From Phocaeicola plebeius DSM 17135 (GTDB lineage Bacteria > Bacteroidota > Bacteroidia > Bacteroidales > Bacteroidaceae): a stretch of 64,000 nucleotides of DNA. The notes beneath the pieces were generated by a model. It was not told where the DNA came from, searched no databases, and saw nothing but the letters and a program-made list of their open reading frames with translations. This document shows, piece after piece, positions 9,496 through 18,692 of the stretch. The stretch spans positions 248,001 through 312,000 of the forward strand of contig NZ_DS990134.1 of NCBI RefSeq assembly GCF_000187895.1, given 5' to 3'. The position numbers were made by a program, and so were the translations under genes. The first letter of the stretch is position 1, and each line of letters begins with the position of its first letter.

Positions 9496-10998
9496 ATGGA
9501 GAAATTTTTACATATACACCCTGCCGACAATGTGGCGGTGGCACTGGCCGACTTGCAGACTGGAACAGTTGTTTCTGCAGATGGTGTTGCTGTGGTATTG
9601 AAAGAAGATATTCCTGCCGGACATAAAATAGCCTTGACTGATTTGAAGATGGGCGATGTAGTGATAAAGTATGGCTTCCCGATTGGTGCCCTGAAGGCAG
9701 AGAGACCGGCCGGTACTTTGATTAATGAGAAATATCTCAAGACGCTTTTGGGAGAAGTTAAGGATTATTCCTATACTCCGGTGGATATTCCTTCTGTGGA
9801 GGGGGACAGGAAGCTCTCTTTCCGTGGCTATGAACGGAAGAATGGAGAAGCCGGCATACGTAATGAAATCTGGATAGTTCCCACGGTGGGATGTGTCAAC
9901 GGGGTTGCCAATGAACTGGTGAAACTGTTCAACGAGAAAGTGGCCACGGCTGAGCCTGACACCGAGGGTTTTGAAGGTATACATGCCTTTACCCATACCT
10001 GGGGATGTTCACAGCTCTCGGATGACCATGAAAATACGCGTAAAATCCTGCGCGACATCATTCTGCATCCCAATGCGGGAGGAGTACTTGTACTGGGATT
10101 AGGTTGCGAGAATAATCAGGTGGCTGCCTTGAAAACGCTTTTGGGCGATTATGATGCAGATCGTATCAAGTTTATGGAGTGTCAGAAAGTCGATGATGAG
10201 ATTGCGGCCGGACTCCAAATCTTGTCGGACTTGTATGAAACGGTGAAGCAGGACAAGCGGGTGGATATCCCGGTATCGAAACTGAAAATAGGTCTGAAAT
10301 GCGGCGGGTCGGATGGATTCTCCGGCATCACGGGAAATCCGTTGCTGGGACGTTTCTCTGACCAGCTGATAGCTTGTGGAGGTACATGTGTCTTGACAGA
10401 GGTGCCCGAAATGTTTGGCGCGGAAACGATTCTGATGGGACGCTGCATCAATCGGGAGGTATTTGACAAGACTGTCAGTCTTATTAATAATTTCAAGAAT
10501 TATTTTATTCGCAACGGGCAGGTGATTTATGAAAATCCTTCTCCGGGAAATAAGGCAGGAGGTATTTCTACTTTGGAGGAAAAATCATTGGGTTGCACGC
10601 AGAAGTCAGGAAGCAGTGCCGTGATGGATGTGATGGAGTATGGTGACCGTATTTGTACCTCGGGCTTGAATTTGCTTAGTGCACCGGGTAATGATTTGGT
10701 GGCAAGTACGGCGTTGGCTGCATCGGGATGTCATCTGGTGTTGTTTACTACCGGACGTGGTACGCCCTTCGGCACCTTTGTACCTACGTTGAAGGTGTCA
10801 ACGAATTCTTTGCTTTATCAGCATAAGCAACGGTGGATGGATTTCAATGCCGGTGTCATAGCAGAAGGAGTGCCGATGCTGGACGTGCAGGTAGAGTTTT
10901 TCCGTTTTGTGATGGAAATTTGTTCTGGCAAACGGACTAAAAACGAGGAAAACAATTACCGGGAGATTTCAATCTTTAAAACGGGTGTGATACTTTAA
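9496..10998 (+). CDS. uxaA: Altronate dehydratase
   Basis: A 500-residue protein that dehydrates D-altronate to 2-keto-3-deoxygluconate. The N-terminal SAF domain (about residues 1-90, HIHPADNVAVAL) and the catalytic region both belong to the UxaA/GarD family; the motifs RNEIWIVPTVGCVN, THTWGCSQL and KCGGSDGFSG are visible. The start at 9496 aligns with the family; an earlier in-frame start would add ten lysine-rich residues of poor quality and begin right after the uxaB stop. It is co-transcribed with uxaB and is followed by a strong terminator between the two convergent transcripts. Confidence 0.93.
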   Translation: MEKFLHIHPADNVAVALADLQTGTVVSADGVAVVLKEDIPAGHKIALTDLKMGDVVIKYGFPIGALKAERPAGTLINEKYLKTLLGEVKDYSYTPVDIPSVEGDRKLSFRGYERKNGEAGIRNEIWIVPTVGCVNGVANELVKLFNEKVATAEPDTEGFEGIHAFTHTWGCSQLSDDHENTRKILRDIILHPNAGGVLVLGLGCENNQVAALKTLLGDYDADRIKFMECQKVDDEIAAGLQILSDLYETVKQDKRVDIPVSKLKIGLKCGGSDGFSGITGNPLLGRFSDQLIACGGTCVLTEVPEMFGAETILMGRCINREVFDKTVSLINNFKNYFIRNGQVIYENPSPGNKAGGISTLEEKSLGCTQKSGSSAVMDVMEYGDRICTSGLNLLSAPGNDLVASTALAASGCHLVLFTTGRGTPFGTFVPTLKVSTNSLLYQHKQRWMDFNAGVIAEGVPMLDVQVEFFRFVMEICSGKRTKNEENNYREISIFKTGVIL

Positions 10999-11005
10999 AC
11001 ATACG

Positions 11006-11048
11006 AAATCCGGAAAAGGTCTGTCAGCCTTTCCCGGATTTTATTTTT
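11006..11048 (+). terminator. Intrinsic terminator after uxaA
   Basis: A stem of about 13 bp (AAATCCGGAAAAGG at 11006-11019 with CCTTTCCCGGATTT at 11028-11041, one bulge) precedes a T run. It lies between convergent uxaA and the regulator gene and may serve both directions. Confidence 0.85.
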
Positions 11049-11067
11049 AGAATAACAGCGTATTTCT

Positions 11068-14000
11068 TTACTGACCAGTATGTCCGTTTCCCTTACTGTC
11101 ACGGTATTCGCTCGGAGTCATGCCCATTTTCTGTTTAAAACATTTGCTGAAATACCGCGGGTCGTTGATTCCTACCATGTAAGAAATCTGTGTGATGGAG
11201 TACTCACCCGTATCAATCAGCTGTACAGCCCGGTTGATTCTCACTTCACGGATAAATTCTACGGGAGCAAATCCTGTCAGTGATTTCAGCTTTTTGAAGA
11301 AGACGGAACGGCTGACAGCCATTTCTTTTACCAGGTCGTCTACAATCAGGTTGCCGTTGTCCAGATTAGCTTCCATCAGCTCCATCAGCTTGTTCATGAA
11401 CTTTTGGTCGGACGGTGACATTTCGGGTATTTTTTCTGAGGGAGCTTCGTCCTTCGTGTCAGTTTTAGACGGACTGTCCATCAGTTTCTCCCGGAATATT
11501 TCTTGCAGCTTTCTGCGTTTTATCAGAATGTTCTTCACCCGTGCTTGCAGGTAAGTGGCACTGAAAGGTTTGGTAATATAATCGTCGGCTCCGTATGCCA
11601 GCCCTTCCAGTTTGCTTTCAATGGCTGTTTTGGCAGTCAGCAGGATAAGAGGAATATGACTTGTGGTAAGTTCATTTCTTAAATCCTGCATCATTTCAAA
11701 TCCATCTTTTACCGGCATCATGACATCACTGATGATGATGTCGGGTATCAGCTTCAAGGCTTTCTCCAGTCCGTCAGCACCATTAACGGCTTCTACTACA
11801 TGGTATTCATCTGCGAAAATCGTGCGTAGGAAACTTCTCAATTCTACATTGTCTTCCACCAGAAGCATAGTGTCTTTCTGAATATCGTTTGCTTCTTCAG
11901 GGACAGGAACGTTAGTGCTTGGCGTGCTTTCTTCCACCGTTTGAGCCGGAACTTGTGGCTCTGAAGTAACCATATCATCTAAGATAAATTCCACTTTGTC
12001 GCCGTAATGTGATTTTCCTTTCAAGAAATCAATCTTGAAGCAACTTCCTTCATTGACTTTACTCCAAACCGAAATGGAGGCATGATGCATGTCTACAAAA
12101 TCTTTTACAAGTGAAAGTCCGATTCCGGTACTCATTTGCTTGAAGATTTTGGAGTCTACATGATTTTCGAAGCGTACAAAAAGTACCTTCTTCTTGTTTT
12201 CCGTAATACCTATTCCCTGGTCTTCTACAGAAACAGACACACTGTCCAGGTTCTCAGTGAGGGTTACCTTGATTCTTTTACCGTCGGGGGTATATTTAAA
12301 GGAATTCGACAACAGGTTATATACTATTTTTTCAAACTTGTCGGCATCTACCCACAGGAAGATATGTTCTTTATTGGTTTCAAAAACAAACTGCATGTGG
12401 TGGTCTTTGGCCAAAGCTTCAAAATTGTCCATGATGCTGCGGGTGTAGGGCACGATGTCGGTTTGCTGCACAATCATTTTCATTTTTTTATTCTGAATCT
12501 TCCGGAAGTCCAGAATCTGATTGACCAGTCTCAGCATTCGTTTGGTGTTTCTGTCTACCACCGTCAGCTGTTCTTTCACCTCATGCGACAGTTCCTTGCG
12601 TCCCATGATGTATTCCAGAGGAGCAGAAATCAGGGTAAGCGGAGTACGCAGTTCGTGAGAAATGTCAGTAAAGAATCGCAGTTTCATGTCGGTGAGCTGA
12701 TGCTCCATGGCCACTCTGTGCTTCAGACGGTAGATAGTAGATAAAATATAGACCGCAATGAAGACTACGAGCAGCAGTGCAAGTACATACAGCAGATATG
12801 CCCACGGGGTTTCCCAGAACGAAGGAAGCACGGTGATATGAAGGGTACGGATGTTGTCGGTCCATACCCCGTCGGCATTGGTAGATTTGACTTTAAACAC
12901 ATATTCTCCCTTAGGCAGATTGGTATAAGTGGCCATCCGCTGTTTACCGACGTAGTTCCAGTTGCTTTCAAAGCCATCGAGCATATAAGCATATTGTATG
13001 TCGTTAGGACTCGTATAATCGAGAGCCGCATACTGGATAGTAAAAATATTCTCTTTGTGCGATAAGGTCAATTCGTCCATATAATCGAGTGCACGTTGCA
13101 GGACGGAGTGCTCTCCCGGAGCTACCGTCTTGTTGGCAAGCAATAGCTGTGAAAACACCAGTTGCGGTACATAGTCACTTTTCTTGATGGAGTCTGGTGT
13201 AAACTGCAATACACCATTATTGGTGCCAAACATCATGTCGCCGTTAGACAGACAGGCAGAAGAAGCCTCACAGAACCGAAGGTTGTATCCCCGAAACCGG
13301 TACCGGAAGTTTTCGAATCTTTCCTCTTTGGGGGAGAACTTGCTTAGTCCGTTTTCAGTACCAATCCATAAATGCCCGTGTTTGTCTTCACTGATAGACA
13401 TCAGGATATCTGAAGGAAGGCCGTCATACTCAGTGTACGATTTAAAACGGGCTTTCCCGTTGTTGTCTATGTCGATAAGTTTGTTCAGTCCTCCGCCGAA
13501 AGTAGCCATGAAAAGCTCGTCGTTTTGTGTGACCTCTATCCAGTAGATGTCATTATTGCTCAGTGTATGCTGGTTCTCGGAAGAGCAAAAATAATGCTTG
13601 AACTGAACATCTTCGGGGCGGGTGAATTTGACATGAGTCATTAGCAAACCGTGTGTTGTACCAATCCACAATCTTCCTTTGGAGTCACCGGTGATGCAGC
13701 GGACTTTGTTGCAGTAGTCGGTAGGGTAGTGGGTCAGACGGTTCCGGTGGTTGATGAACAGTGTTTCTCCTTTTTCATTTTCAGTGATATAATTGATGCC
13801 GTTGGAGAAAGTTACCACCCATATTCGTCCGGTAATGTCTTCATATACACAATAAAGATTGTTGTCCGACAGACTGTATACATCGTTCGGGTTGTAGCGG
13901 AAGTTTGTCAGTTTGAACTGAAGCGGGTCTTTGGTGGGTTCTGCCTTAATCAGTCCGGCCCCCTTGGTGGCTATCCATAAAATGCCCTTACTGTCTTTCA

Positions 14001-15501
14001 GAAGATGGTATACATTGCCGGCCAGCGGAGTGCCTTGATGCGAGATTTTTCCTGTTTCGGTGAGGTAGCCTATTTCCCGATTTGCTTTGTCATATACGCG
14101 CAGCATTCCATCCTTCAGCCCAATCCATAAAAATCCTTTTTCATCGTCAAAAATGGCACGGACTTCATTGCTCAGCGATTCATAAGGCGTATCTACCGGA
14201 ATTCTTAGCTTGAAATGCTCGGTCCGGAAAGTAGCTTTTTCCAGTCCTTTGGAGTGCGTGCCCATCCACAAATTTCCCTGTTTGTCAGAGAAGGCCGAAT
14301 GAATCTTGTTGGAAAAACGCCAGCCGTTTCCTGTCATGCTGTTGTAGAACGGACGCAGGCAGTTATGTTTCCTATCGAAATAGGAAAATCCCCCTCCATA
14401 AGGGTGCACCCACAATTGTCCGGCCTTATCCTCGTGTATGTGAAATGCCGGGCGTGACCTGTCTGTGTATGTAGGCTCTACATACACTTTCTCGCATTTG
14501 ACAGTCAGGTGATAGGGGTTGAAATGAGCCACTTCTCCCACGATATTTTGCTCAAACCAGATTTCTCCGGTGGAGTCCATGAATACCGATTCTACAGGAG
14601 CCTCCAGTAAAAGGGAAGGTGGAAAGTGCTGTATGTCGCCATTGTCTGTGTGATACAGGAAAAAACCGTCGGAAACTGTGGCAATCAGTACTTGTTTCAG
14701 TGACTTGAGGTATTCAATACCGCATACGTTGGAAGATGCTGGCAGTTTGAGAGGAGAGAACTTTTTTGTGGACTTTTGGAATCTCCACACAGTACCTTGT
14801 GCAGCTCCGAAAAAGAGCTGGTCGTTCACTTCTCCGGCCACGTAGAATCGCTCTCTGTCCGCGTCCCGGAAGTAAAATTGAGGCATTGACTGTCCGGTCG
14901 GAATGCATCCCAGTCCGTTATCGGACAAAATCCATTCATTCCCTTCCGATACGAATAAATTATAGACGGTTGTTACCGGACATTTTTCCGATTTCGGAGA
15001 GTAATAATCAGTCTTCACTTGTCCCGATAAAGAGTCTGTCGTAACCCTTATGGCTCCTTCCCCGCGTGTCAGTAGCCAGGTGTGTCCGTTGGGAAGGACT
15101 TTGATGGAAGATATATGAATTCCGTTTCCTGCTTCTTCTGAAGCTGGAATCTTTTCAAACAATTCAGTGCGGGGATTGAAACGGAACACATTTTCATCGT
15201 AAGTCTGCAACCAGATATACCCTTGTGTGTCCATTCTCATGCAGTCAATTCGGTTGCTGCCTAAGATTGTCTGGTTATCCAGATTACCTTTATAAGTGTG
15301 GAAGGTATATCCGTCGAATTTGTTGATTCCGTTCCATGTAGAGAACCACATGTTTCCTTTGTCATCCTGAAGAATATCCATTACTGTATTTTCCGACAAG
15401 CCGTCTTCCGATGAATAGTGCGTCAATACGCATTCTTGCTGTGCCTGTGCATGGATGATATTCAGTATGGTGAGAAATAAACAGATGAATTTTATTTTCA
15501 T
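11068..15501 (-). CDS. Hybrid two-component system regulator (sensor kinase-receiver-AraC)
   Basis: A 1477-residue one-protein signalling system of the type that controls Bacteroides PULs. In order: a signal peptide (to about 21), a periplasmic sensor of repeated propeller blades (DDKGNMWFST-like motifs, about 30-770), a Y_Y_Y domain (about 825-890), one membrane helix (about 900-922), HisKA with phospho-acceptor His949 in SHELRTP, HATPase (N-box NLLSNSFKYTP near 1063, GIGLSLV near 1127), a receiver domain with Asp1259 and Lys1311, and a C-terminal AraC helix-turn-helix (about 1370-1470). Its place between pectin enzymes argues that it senses a pectin oligosaccharide and activates this PUL. 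The ligand is not readable from sequence. Confidence 0.95.
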   Translation of the reverse strand: MKIKFICLFLTILNIIHAQAQQECVLTHYSSEDGLSENTVMDILQDDKGNMWFSTWNGINKFDGYTFHTYKGNLDNQTILGSNRIDCMRMDTQGYIWLQTYDENVFRFNPRTELFEKIPASEEAGNGIHISSIKVLPNGHTWLLTRGEGAIRVTTDSLSGQVKTDYYSPKSEKCPVTTVYNLFVSEGNEWILSDNGLGCIPTGQSMPQFYFRDADRERFYVAGEVNDQLFFGAAQGTVWRFQKSTKKFSPLKLPASSNVCGIEYLKSLKQVLIATVSDGFFLYHTDNGDIQHFPPSLLLEAPVESVFMDSTGEIWFEQNIVGEVAHFNPYHLTVKCEKVYVEPTYTDRSRPAFHIHEDKAGQLWVHPYGGGFSYFDRKHNCLRPFYNSMTGNGWRFSNKIHSAFSDKQGNLWMGTHSKGLEKATFRTEHFKLRIPVDTPYESLSNEVRAIFDDEKGFLWIGLKDGMLRVYDKANREIGYLTETGKISHQGTPLAGNVYHLLKDSKGILWIATKGAGLIKAEPTKDPLQFKLTNFRYNPNDVYSLSDNNLYCVYEDITGRIWVVTFSNGINYITENEKGETLFINHRNRLTHYPTDYCNKVRCITGDSKGRLWIGTTHGLLMTHVKFTRPEDVQFKHYFCSSENQHTLSNNDIYWIEVTQNDELFMATFGGGLNKLIDIDNNGKARFKSYTEYDGLPSDILMSISEDKHGHLWIGTENGLSKFSPKEERFENFRYRFRGYNLRFCEASSACLSNGDMMFGTNNGVLQFTPDSIKKSDYVPQLVFSQLLLANKTVAPGEHSVLQRALDYMDELTLSHKENIFTIQYAALDYTSPNDIQYAYMLDGFESNWNYVGKQRMATYTNLPKGEYVFKVKSTNADGVWTDNIRTLHITVLPSFWETPWAYLLYVLALLLVVFIAVYILSTIYRLKHRVAMEHQLTDMKLRFFTDISHELRTPLTLISAPLEYIMGRKELSHEVKEQLTVVDRNTKRMLRLVNQILDFRKIQNKKMKMIVQQTDIVPYTRSIMDNFEALAKDHHMQFVFETNKEHIFLWVDADKFEKIVYNLLSNSFKYTPDGKRIKVTLTENLDSVSVSVEDQGIGITENKKKVLFVRFENHVDSKIFKQMSTGIGLSLVKDFVDMHHASISVWSKVNEGSCFKIDFLKGKSHYGDKVEFILDDMVTSEPQVPAQTVEESTPSTNVPVPEEANDIQKDTMLLVEDNVELRSFLRTIFADEYHVVEAVNGADGLEKALKLIPDIIISDVMMPVKDGFEMMQDLRNELTTSHIPLILLTAKTAIESKLEGLAYGADDYITKPFSATYLQARVKNILIKRRKLQEIFREKLMDSPSKTDTKDEAPSEKIPEMSPSDQKFMNKLMELMEANLDNGNLIVDDLVKEMAVSRSVFFKKLKSLTGFAPVEFIREVRINRAVQLIDTGEYSITQISYMVGINDPRYFSKCFKQKMGMTPSEYRDSKGNGHTGQ

Positions 15502-15522
15502 AATATCTCCTTATATATATTG

Positions 15523-15530
15523 CAAAGATA
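15523..15530 (-). promoter_or_regulatory. Predicted -7 promoter element for the hybrid regulator
   Basis: On the minus strand TATCTTTG matches TAnnTTTG exactly, about 21 nt before the start codon. A good ribosome-binding sequence (AAGGAGA) lies between the element and the ATG. Confidence 0.55.
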
Positions 15531-15554
15531 GAAAAAACGGGGTAATAAATATCT

Positions 15555-15585
15555 TTAGCCCCCTAAAAATAGCTTCAGGGGCTAA
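15555..15585 (-). terminator. Hairpin after the esterase operon
   Basis: An 8-bp stem (TTAGCCCC at 15555-15562 with GGGGCTAA at 15578-15585) sits directly after the esterase stop codon and before the regulator promoter. The downstream T run is weak, so termination may be partial. Confidence 0.45.
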
Positions 15586-15594
15586 TAGGAAGGA

Positions 15595-16905
15595 TTATTG
15601 TAGATTTTTTTCTATCCATTCCAGAATGGCATGTTCCGTTGTGTCCGACGTCCAGTGTTCGTTGACCGGAGTAATCAGGGTTTCTTTAGGACATGCCAGC
15701 GTGTTATACACAGCGTAACTGGTTGTGGGAGGGCAGGTATTGTCGTTGAATCCCCATGTGAGAAAGGTAGGCACTGTAATTTGTCGTGTAAAATTAATGA
15801 CATCGTAATAGGCCATGGTCTTTCTTTTTTCCGGGGTGTCCATCCCTTTTATTTTGGAAAAATGTGGATAGCCGTCTGCCCGTCCGGCACGGTAGGCTGC
15901 CATATCACTTAATGCCGGATGGCTTGCGGCACATAAGGTTACCCGCTTGTCGAGGGCCGCAGTAACAAGGGCTAGGGCACCGCCTTGGCTTGCTCCTTGT
16001 ACAATGACATTTTTCCCATCCCATTCGGGCAGGGCAGTCAGGAAGTCAATGCAGCGTATACAAGCCAGATATACCCGTCTCATGTAATAATTGTCGCGGT
16101 TGTCCAGACCATAAGTCAGATAACCGTTCTCGGCTCCGTTGAAGGCACGGCTGATTTCTTGGAACATTTCTTCAGACCACGTAGGGTTGAGGCCGTGTAT
16201 TTCGAATTCAAACCGGATAAATCCTTGCTCGGCATAAAATGCATGGCGCAGCGGGTTTTTAATGGTCTTTATGCCTGCTCCGGGAGGACAGAGTACCACC
16301 GGACAACTCTTTGAAGTTGCTCCTTTCGGACGGAACAGATAGCCATAAATAGCCTGTCCCTTGCGGTTGAGTTGCAACTTCACCAGATAACAGTCTGCCT
16401 TTTCGGTGCATAGTTCCTTGACCGGACTCATCGTATAGCTTAGAGGGAAGGCCGCAGCTTCTTTCATATTTTCTTCCCAAAACGTTTCAAAATCGTCCGG
16501 CTTTTGCGTATAAGGCCGGATTCGTTCCGGTGAAAAGCCGACTTTGATATGGTGTCGGTAGGTTTTTCCTTGCAGATGAGCTGTCAGCCGGCAGTCCCGG
16601 AATCCGGGCTTTTTCATGGTGCCTGCCTTGATGATGCCCCGTCCGTTCCGTAGGGTTACGCTCCCGTGTGAATCTGCAGGCATCAGGTCATCTGCCAGTT
16701 CGTAATCCACCTTGACTCCGTCTTGTGGCATACCGTATAGATAAAGCCGTACCTCTATTTCGGCCTGTTCGCCTGTGTGATAAATCCAGTCGGGATGGTC
16801 GGGTTCCGTCATCCAAAGCACATCACTCCGGTAGGGATAATTCTCTGCCAGAAGGGCAAAAGAGCGGAACAACATCAGAAAACATAAAATAAATCTTGTC
16901 TTCAT
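15595..16905 (-). CDS. Secreted CE7-like (acetyl xylan esterase family) esterase
   Basis: A 436-residue alpha/beta hydrolase with a signal peptide (cleavage near residue 20). The catalytic triad is visible: Ser306 in GASQGG, Asp388 in GFNDNTCPP and His417 in NEHW, spaced as in the AXE1/cephalosporin-C deacetylase family. An all-beta extension of about 120 residues precedes the hydrolase domain. Within this pectin locus it probably removes acetyl groups from galacturonic acid; the exact ester is inferred. It is the last gene of a three-gene minus-strand operon (GH105, CE12-CE8, this gene) with gaps of 21 and 17 nt. Confidence 0.85.
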   Translation of the reverse strand: MKTRFILCFLMLFRSFALLAENYPYRSDVLWMTEPDHPDWIYHTGEQAEIEVRLYLYGMPQDGVKVDYELADDLMPADSHGSVTLRNGRGIIKAGTMKKPGFRDCRLTAHLQGKTYRHHIKVGFSPERIRPYTQKPDDFETFWEENMKEAAAFPLSYTMSPVKELCTEKADCYLVKLQLNRKGQAIYGYLFRPKGATSKSCPVVLCPPGAGIKTIKNPLRHAFYAEQGFIRFEFEIHGLNPTWSEEMFQEISRAFNGAENGYLTYGLDNRDNYYMRRVYLACIRCIDFLTALPEWDGKNVIVQGASQGGALALVTAALDKRVTLCAASHPALSDMAAYRAGRADGYPHFSKIKGMDTPEKRKTMAYYDVINFTRQITVPTFLTWGFNDNTCPPTTSYAVYNTLACPKETLITPVNEHWTSDTTEHAILEWIEKNLQ

Positions 16906-16922
16906 AGTATCGGAGTAGGGGC

Positions 16923-18671
16923 TTAACGTGTGACAGACAACAGGGCGTTCCCATTTTTGACCGGATTCCAGCCGTCTTCCCCAGCCAGGATGTGCTCCAT
17001 GTCATATTCCTTCAGGTCTTTCAACTGGTGAGCGTACGGCACACGTTCTGCCTGACTGGCTCCTTCGCCTGTGTTTTGGTACTCTGCAAAGAAAGCTGTC
17101 TTCTCATTGGCTGGATTCCGCCAGTTGTTCCAGCCTTCGGGAGTAATGTGTTTTCCCAGATTGCAGCGGATGAATACCGCTTTTGCATAGGGGCGCCACG
17201 GACGGGCAAGATACACCTTTTCCACTCCTTCATCTGCGGTCAGCCGGCAATCGTAGAATACATAACCGTATGCCTGATGCTGGTCGGTAGAAGGTGCGGC
17301 TACGTATCCTTTTCCCAGACTGTGAATGTGGCAGCGATTGAATACGGCCACAGACCAGCCAAAGATAAAGTCTACTGTTCCCTGAATATAGCAATCCTCA
17401 TAATATTGCCGGCTGCCTTTCTGGTAGGTATAAAGTGTGTCCTGGAAGCCCAAGAAACGGCATTTCTTGAAATATACCCGATCGGCACTTACAAAGCAGG
17501 CCACGGCTTGCCCTACGGGCCCGGCGGTATTCTCAAACGTGATATTTTCGGCGTAAAAGTCGGGACCGTAAATGTAACATGAAGCAGAACCGGAAGTCCC
17601 TTTTTCTTCTCCGAACCGGTTTAATTTCCGGGCATAGTCATCATACGAAAGTACCGTTCCCTCTTCTCCGATGAGGGAGATGTGCTGTTTGCTTTCTGGA
17701 ATGACTATTTTTTCCTTGTAGACTCCTTTTCTGACTAATATGGTGGTACGTTTTCCTTTTCGGAAATCAGGTACGGCGTTGATAGCCTCCTGTACGGAAA
17801 AGAAATCACCAGAACCATCTTTCGCTACTACCAGATCATAATGTCTGAGGTAAGGCTTGAGTGCTGGCACTGCTTCCGTGACGGCTTTTGCGGCCAGTTC
17901 TGCCACGATGCTCGCTCCATATACATTCAGATGGGTATTGTCCTGACGGCCTTGAGGCAGGGCAGCTACGGTGTTTGGTGCTACCCAGACATACAGTTTC
18001 TTTGAATCTTCGGGTCCCATGCCTTCCACTACCTCATGAGTCAGCTTGTTTAAATCGACGAACGGTACATTCAATTCCCGGGCTACGTTTCGGGGAGAAT
18101 CCAGATAGGCTCCATGGGTATCGATGAGGCGGGCATCTGAACCGATCGTATCTTTTGCCTGCTGGGTTGCGTTTTCACGCGAATCATCCTGAATGATGGC
18201 CTTCGCCACGGCATCAGCGTCCCCTTTGCCGAAGTTGCGGCGGACAATGGAGTTGAACAGCACTGGAATGCCTCCTTTGGCACGTGCCTCTGTGACAAAC
18301 CGTTTCAGGTTTGCATCGAACGTCGTGCCGGGGTCGGTATGCCGTTCCTGATCGGGCTTCTCATCGTTATGGCCGAACTGGATGAAAACGTAATCTCCCG
18401 GTTTGAGCTTTTTCAGGACTGCATCCCAGCGTCCTTCATCAATGAAACTTTTCGAACTACGCCCGTTCACGGCATGGTTGTCTATTACAATGTCACTTGA
18501 AAAATAACGTGACAGCATTTGTCCCCATCCGCGTTCGGGATTGCCTCCATCCAGTTTCTTGTTGGCCATTGTGGAATCGCCGATGGTAAAGATTGTAATG
18601 ACCTGTTTCTCGGAGGTAAAAGCTGTCAGCAGGAGAAACAGGCTGATTATAAAGACGAATTTTGTTTTCAT
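16923..18671 (-). CDS. Fused CE12 acetylesterase and CE8 pectin methylesterase
   Basis: A 582-residue secreted protein joining two pectin esterases. Residues about 24-265 are an SGNH/CE12 rhamnogalacturonan acetylesterase: nucleophile Ser33 in GDST, GRSSKSF, FGHND with Asn102, and Asp244/His247 in DNTH. Residues about 278-565 are a CE8 pectin methylesterase: DLVVAKDGSGDF start, Asp411 in QDTLY, Asp434 in TVDFIFG, and Arg490/Trp492 in ARPW. All key residues of both halves are present, so both activities should work. A single polypeptide would strip acetyl and methyl groups together, opening the chain for the lyases. It sits in the GH105-led operon. Confidence 0.93.
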   Translation of the reverse strand: MKTKFVFIISLFLLLTAFTSEKQVITIFTIGDSTMANKKLDGGNPERGWGQMLSRYFSSDIVIDNHAVNGRSSKSFIDEGRWDAVLKKLKPGDYVFIQFGHNDEKPDQERHTDPGTTFDANLKRFVTEARAKGGIPVLFNSIVRRNFGKGDADAVAKAIIQDDSRENATQQAKDTIGSDARLIDTHGAYLDSPRNVARELNVPFVDLNKLTHEVVEGMGPEDSKKLYVWVAPNTVAALPQGRQDNTHLNVYGASIVAELAAKAVTEAVPALKPYLRHYDLVVAKDGSGDFFSVQEAINAVPDFRKGKRTTILVRKGVYKEKIVIPESKQHISLIGEEGTVLSYDDYARKLNRFGEEKGTSGSASCYIYGPDFYAENITFENTAGPVGQAVACFVSADRVYFKKCRFLGFQDTLYTYQKGSRQYYEDCYIQGTVDFIFGWSVAVFNRCHIHSLGKGYVAAPSTDQHQAYGYVFYDCRLTADEGVEKVYLARPWRPYAKAVFIRCNLGKHITPEGWNNWRNPANEKTAFFAEYQNTGEGASQAERVPYAHQLKDLKEYDMEHILAGEDGWNPVKNGNALLSVTR

Positions 18672-18692
18672 AATTTGACTGTAAAAATGCTT

